Positions 60,758 through 64,000 of a stretch of DNA of 64,000 nucleotides are shown one piece after another. Source of the DNA: Lysobacter firmicutimachus (GTDB lineage: Bacteria; Pseudomonadota; Gammaproteobacteria; Xanthomonadales; Xanthomonadaceae); assembly GCF_037027445.1 (NCBI RefSeq), contig NZ_JBANDL010000002.1, forward strand, positions 1,674,001 to 1,738,000. Reading direction: 5' to 3'. Positions within the stretch are counted from its first letter, which is position 1. Every line of letters starts with the position of its first letter. The notes under the pieces are model-generated. The model made no database searches. It was not told the origin of the DNA and saw only the letters and a list, made by a program, of their open reading frames with translations. A program made the position numbers and the translations under genes.

Positions 60758-60842
60758 TGTCGCGGCTCACGCCGCTCCTACAGGGGCCGGTTGGCGGCGC
60801 CGCTGGACGGAGCATGGCGATCGCGGCTCGCGCCGCTCCTAC
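60758..60842 (-). repeat. Two REP-like repeats in reverse orientation
   Basis: Copies at 60758-60781 and 60819-60842, both reverse oriented, and a truncated forward fragment at 60592-60603. They occupy the gap between the convergent hydrolase and PAP2 genes. Confidence 0.82.
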
Positions 60843-60917
60843 CCCTGGATGGAGGACCCGCCAAGGCCGCATCGTCGTTCCCCTCTTTGCAAAAAAGGGG
60901 CAGGAGCGATTTGCTCT

Positions 60918-60952
60918 TCCCGAATCCCGAATCCCGAATCCCGAATCCCGCC
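60918..60952. repeat. CCCGAAT heptamer array, about five copies
   Basis: Almost perfect tandem CCCGAAT copies ending directly at the PAP2 stop codon. They are preceded at about 60879-60902 by a CCCCTCTTT/AAAAAAGGGG hairpin. Confidence 0.85.
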
Positions 60953-60953
60953 C

Positions 60954-61502
60954 TCACCACAACGACACGCCGGGCACCAACCACAGCGACAGGCCGGCCA
61001 GTGCGCTGCCGATCGCGGTGGCGGCCAGCACGTCGCTGGGGTAGTGCAGGCCCAGCACCACGCGCGAGGCGGCGACGCTGGCGGTGAAGGGGATCAGCAG
61101 CCAGGCCAGCAGCGGGTAATGGGCCATGGCGACCAGGCTGAAAGCCACCGCGTGCAAAGTGTGGCCGGAGGGGAAGCTGAACTCGTCCAGCGGTGCGACC
61201 CAGGCGTGGATGCGTTGATCGGACGCGAACGGGCGCGGGCGCCGGGTCCAGCGCTTGAGCAGTTTGTACAGCGCCAGTGCGATCACGCCGGTCGCGGCCA
61301 GATGCAGCGAGGCGCGCAGGCCGTCGTAGCCGTCGGCGACGATCAGCGCGGCCATCAGCACGTACCAGAACACGCCGTCGCCGAGCCGGCTGATCGCGGC
61401 GAAGTAGGCGCGCGAGCCGTTGCGTTCGCCGAGCCGGTTGGCGCGCAGACACCAGCCGGATTCGCCGTCGCTGAGGCGTTTGCGCAGGGGCATGCGGTTC
61501 AT
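60954..61502 (-). CDS. PAP2-family phosphatase, membrane
   Basis: A 182-aa integral membrane phosphatase. The three PAP2 signature motifs are intact: LYKLLKRWTRRPRPFASDQR (K-x6-RP), EFSFPSGHTLHAVAFSLVAM (PSGH) and ASRVVLGLHYPSDVLAATAI (SR-x5-H-x3-D). About five hydrophobic segments. Likely acts on phosphatidate or an isoprenyl/lipid phosphate. ATG at 61502 overlaps the glycosyltransferase stop (ATGA), so both probably serve one glycolipid pathway. Confidence 0.92.
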   Translation of the reverse strand: MNRMPLRKRLSDGESGWCLRANRLGERNGSRAYFAAISRLGDGVFWYVLMAALIVADGYDGLRASLHLAATGVIALALYKLLKRWTRRPRPFASDQRIHAWVAPLDEFSFPSGHTLHAVAFSLVAMAHYPLLAWLLIPFTASVAASRVVLGLHYPSDVLAATAIGSALAGLSLWLVPGVSLW

Positions 61503-62743
61503 GCGACCTCCTGGGGCGGTTTGCCGGGAGCGGTTTGGGGCGGAACGGTTTCGGAGGGCATTGGGCGGATAGCGCCGGCGGGTTCGGAGCCGTCGTCGGC
61601 GCGAAGCTGGCGTCCGGGCGTGTTGCGTTCGGCGAGGCCGCGCAGCAGCGCGTCGAAGTCGGCCGCGACCTGCTCCGGGCGCAGCCCGGCGATCGCCTCG
61701 CGGCCGGCGTGGGCCATCGCTGCGCGCAGCGCGTCGTCGCTGCCGATGCGCACCGCCGCGGCGACGAAGCCGGCGTCGTCGCCGTCGGCGATCGCGGCGC
61801 CGTCGCGGCCGTCGCGCAGATGCTCGTGGGCGGCGCCGTAATCGAAAGCTACCGTCGGCACGCCGCTCGCCATCGCTTCCAGGGTGACGTTGCCGAAGGT
61901 TTCGCTGTGGCTGGGGAACAGGAACAGATCGCCGCTGGCGAAGTGGCTGGCCAGGGCCTGGCCGCGCTGCAGGCCGCAGAAAATGAAATCCGGGTTGTCG
62001 CGTTGCAGTTTTTCGCGCGAGGGTCCGTCGCCGACCCAGACGAAGCGCGCCTGCGGCCGTTGCGCCTGCAGGGCGCGGAACGCGCGCACTGCCAGATCGA
62101 GGTTCTTTTCAGGGGCGATGCGGCCGACGTAGATCGCCGCCAGGCCGTCCTCGCCCAGGCCCCAGTCGCGGCGCAGGGCGGCGCTGCGCCGTTGCGGATC
62201 GAACAGCGCGGTGTCGACCGCGCGCGGCAAGCGCACCACGTCTTCGAAGCGGCGTGCGCGCAGGAACTCGGCCAACTCGCGGGTCGGCACCAGGGTGGCG
62301 TCGGCGCCGTTGTGGAAGCGGCGCATCCAGTCCAGGGCGATGCCGCCGAGCCACGGCGCGCCGTAGTCGCGCATGTATTCGTCGAAACGGGTGTGGAAGC
62401 CGGTCGCGGCAGGAATGCCCAGGCGGCGCGCGGCGCGCAGCGCCGACCAGCCCAGCGGGCCTTCGGTGGCGACGTAGATCGCGTCCGGGCGCTGCCGGGA
62501 CCAGGCCGCGCGCAGACGGCCGGCGCAGGGCAGGCCGAAGCGCAGGCCGGGATAGCGCGGCAGCGGCAGGCCGGGTACCAGCACTTCGTGCGCCTGGCCC
62601 CGGTCGACATCGCCGTTCTGACGCGGCCGCACCAACTCGACCGCATGGCCGCGGGCGCGCAGACCTTGTTCCAGCCCTTGCACGGTCAGGGCGACGCCGT
62701 TGATCTCCGGCGGATAGGTCTCGGTGACGATCGCGTAGCGCAT
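61499..62743 (-). CDS. Glycosyltransferase family 1/4 (GT-B), alpha-mannosyltransferase-like
   Basis: A 414-aa GT-B enzyme. N-domain start MRYAIVTETYPPEINGVALT (the typical PPxxGG/NGV loop), YVATEGPLGWSALRAARRLG and GFHTRFDEYMRDYGAPWLGG. The C-domain donor site shows AIYVGRIAPEKNLDLAVRAF, FVWVGDGPSREKLQ and FLFPSHSETFGNVTLEAMAS with the E-x7-E motif. It resembles GDP-mannose-dependent alpha-mannosyltransferases that glycosylate diacylglycerol or lipid carriers. The last 35 residues are Pro-rich. It is upstream of, and coupled to, the PAP2 gene. Confidence 0.9.
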   Translation of the reverse strand: MRYAIVTETYPPEINGVALTVQGLEQGLRARGHAVELVRPRQNGDVDRGQAHEVLVPGLPLPRYPGLRFGLPCAGRLRAAWSRQRPDAIYVATEGPLGWSALRAARRLGIPAATGFHTRFDEYMRDYGAPWLGGIALDWMRRFHNGADATLVPTRELAEFLRARRFEDVVRLPRAVDTALFDPQRRSAALRRDWGLGEDGLAAIYVGRIAPEKNLDLAVRAFRALQAQRPQARFVWVGDGPSREKLQRDNPDFIFCGLQRGQALASHFASGDLFLFPSHSETFGNVTLEAMASGVPTVAFDYGAAHEHLRDGRDGAAIADGDDAGFVAAAVRIGSDDALRAAMAHAGREAIAGLRPEQVAADFDALLRGLAERNTPGRQLRADDGSEPAGAIRPMPSETVPPQTAPGKPPQEVA

Positions 62744-62981
62744 GCGCGGCTCCCGGTTTGGGCAAGCCTGGGGGCGTGGCATGTCCCGGACGTGGCGCCG
62801 GTATGACCGCGGTATGACGCCGTCGCGGGCAAGCGGCAGGAGCGTGACCGGATGCGCATTTGTCCGCCGCGGAGCGGGTCCGGGCCGGGCCGTCAATGCC
62901 GGCACACTGGGGTCATGTTCCGGAGTGTTAACAACCCGATCCCTACAATCGCCCGATTCATTGGATCCGGGTCCCCCGCCG

Positions 62982-64000
62982 GTGCACCGACGCGAGCTAC
63001 TCAAAACCGGGCTATCGCTGCCCCTGCTGGGCGCGGCCGCCTCCTGGACCGCTGTGGCGGCGGGTCCGGCGCAGGCGTTCGGCGCGGACACGGTGCCGGC
63101 GCTGGCGCGCGCGCTGGCCGCGAAACCCCACCGCGCCGGCGACAGCGAGCTGCCGCCGGCGCTGGCCGCGCTCCCCTACGACCGCTACCGCGACATCCGT
63201 TTCGACCCGGCCCAGGCGCTGTGGAAGGCCGAACGGCTGCCGTTCCAGCTGCAGTGTTTTCACCGCGGCTTCCTGTTCAAGCAGCGGGTCGACGTGCATC
63301 TGGTCGACGCCGGGCAGGCCACGCCGCTGCTGTACCGGCCGCAGATGTTCAGCTTCGGCGCGGCGCCCAAGCCGCAGCAGGACGACCTGGGTTTCGCCGG
63401 GTTCCGCATCCATGCGCCGATCAACCGCGCCGATTACTACGACGAGGTCGCCGCCTTTCTCGGCGCCAGCTATTTCCGCGCGGTCGCCAAGGACCTGCTG
63501 TACGGCCTGTCCGCGCGCGGCCTGGCGCTGAACACCGGCGCCGGCCAGGACGAAGAGTTTCCGCAGTTCGTCGGGTTCTGGATCGAGCGGCCGACGCGGC
63601 GCGCGCGCAGCATCGTGGTTCACGCCCTGCTCGACAGCCCCAGCGTGGCCGGGGCGATGCGGTTCGCGATCACGCCCGGCGCCGAGACCGTGTTCGATAC
63701 GCAGCTGCGGCTGTATCCGCGCGTTGGCCTGGCGCGGGTCGGCATCGCGCCGCTGACCAGCATGTACCACTTCGACGCGGCCAACCGGGTCGGCATCGAC
63801 GACTTCCGGCCCTCGGTGCACGACTCCGACGGCCTGGCGCTGTACAACGGCGCCGGCGAGCAGATCTGGCGTCCGCTGCACAATCCGCGCACGCTGCAGG
63901 AAAGCGCGTTCCAGGACCGCCGCCCGCGCGGCTTCGGCCTGATGCAGCGCAAGCGCGCCTTCGCCGACTACGCCGACGCCGAGGCCCATTACGAGCGCCG
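62982..64000 (+). CDS. opgD: Glucan biosynthesis protein D (OpgD/MdoD), Tat-exported, 3' partial
   Basis: The first 339 codons of a periplasmic protein for osmoregulated periplasmic glucan synthesis; the family is about 530 aa, so the window edge cuts it. The N-terminus VHRRELLKTGLSLPLLGAAA is a twin-arginine signal, as known for OpgD. Then come LPYDRYRDIRFDPAQALWKA, FQLQCFHRGFLFKQRVDVHL, HAPINRADYYDEVAAFLGAS, YFRAVAKDLLYGLSARGLAL and LTSMYHFDAANRVGIDDFRP, all typical of OpgG/OpgD. GTG at 62982 is chosen by homology to MHRR starts. It is divergent from the glycosyltransferase gene. Confidence 0.92.
   Translation, partial: MHRRELLKTGLSLPLLGAAASWTAVAAGPAQAFGADTVPALARALAAKPHRAGDSELPPALAALPYDRYRDIRFDPAQALWKAERLPFQLQCFHRGFLFKQRVDVHLVDAGQATPLLYRPQMFSFGAAPKPQQDDLGFAGFRIHAPINRADYYDEVAAFLGASYFRAVAKDLLYGLSARGLALNTGAGQDEEFPQFVGFWIERPTRRARSIVVHALLDSPSVAGAMRFAITPGAETVFDTQLRLYPRVGLARVGIAPLTSMYHFDAANRVGIDDFRPSVHDSDGLALYNGAGEQIWRPLHNPRTLQESAFQDRRPRGFGLMQRKRAFADYADAEAHYER

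Larger units (their letters stand above)
60564..60953. other. 390-bp repeat-filled intergenic region
   Basis: Consists almost entirely of repeats: a REP fragment, the 17-bp GGGATTTCCTTCGGTCA shared with 20402-20418, two REP copies, a hairpin and the heptamer array. No gene is supported. Confidence 0.6.

Noticed and set aside
63012..63989. Minus-strand frame of 325 codons at the right edge
   Set aside because: Antisense to opgD, which has a Tat signal and clear family text although it has no stop codon within the window.
1..64000. CRISPR arrays, tRNA/rRNA genes, integrases or IS elements
   Set aside because: No repeat-spacer array, no RNA gene signature and no transposase or integrase domain was found by reading; short RNA genes could still be missed without a covariance search.

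Overview
The window is very GC-rich and dense with genes, and it reads as chromosome of a Xanthomonadaceae gammaproteobacterium, most like Lysobacter. The evidence is the M2 angiotensin-converting-enzyme-type lipoprotein peptidase, minCDE, bpt, rlmKL and opgD, the CreBCD system, short (CCCGAAT/CCCCAAT)n arrays, and a dispersed REP-like palindrome (core GTAGGAGCGGCGCAAGCC). Genus is inferred from gene content only. I saw no rRNA, tRNA, CRISPR array, transposase or prophage.

Layout. 1-2.7 kb: a two-gene ATPase plus HNH nuclease operon resembling the Septu (PtuA/PtuB) anti-phage system, cut by the left edge and followed by three REP copies. 2.8-9.1 kb: a secreted M2 peptidase, two small proteins, and minC-minD-minE behind a coupled acetyltransferase gene. 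9.2-17.8 kb: a NarL-type two-component pair, an SRPBCC membrane protein, DUF423, an AlkA-like glycosylase, then a minus-strand SPFH / membrane protein / ribbon-helix-helix / DUF4177 operon behind a tandem TTGATATCAAA operator. 18-24.5 kb: purT, small hypotheticals, a nuclease-fold lipoprotein, bpt and an EF-hand protein. 24.5-36 kb: an ECF sigma factor with a membrane tail, tesB, a beta-propeller protein, an AmpD-like amidase, MOSC, an alpha/beta hydrolase, rlmKL, a PmtA-like methyltransferase and a pirin. 36-48 kb: aqpZ, a second pirin, small envelope proteins, mfd, a CDF transporter, a DUF1963 protein and a Cys-rich secreted peptide.

48-59 kb is the most unusual part. rlmJ and creB diverge from a repeat-filled gap. 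creBC is separated from creD by a six-gene minus-strand cluster: two related pilin-like proteins, a small secreted beta protein, a periplasmic-chaperone-like protein, a beta-barrel usher-like outer-membrane protein with a C-terminal Cna-B-like domain, and an EAL-domain protein. Start and stop codons overlap throughout the last five genes. creD has an exact TTCAC-N6-TTCAC cre tag about 80 bp upstream, so it probably stays in the CreB regulon despite the separation.

59-64 kb: an acetyltransferase next to a carbon-nitrogen hydrolase, a repeat-rich gap, a PAP2 phosphatase coupled to a glycosyltransferase, and the start of opgD with a Tat signal, cut by the right edge. Envelope maintenance recurs across the window (CreBCD, AmpD-like amidase, M15 carboxypeptidase, OpgD, Min system, several lipoproteins), but those genes lie in separate transcription units.
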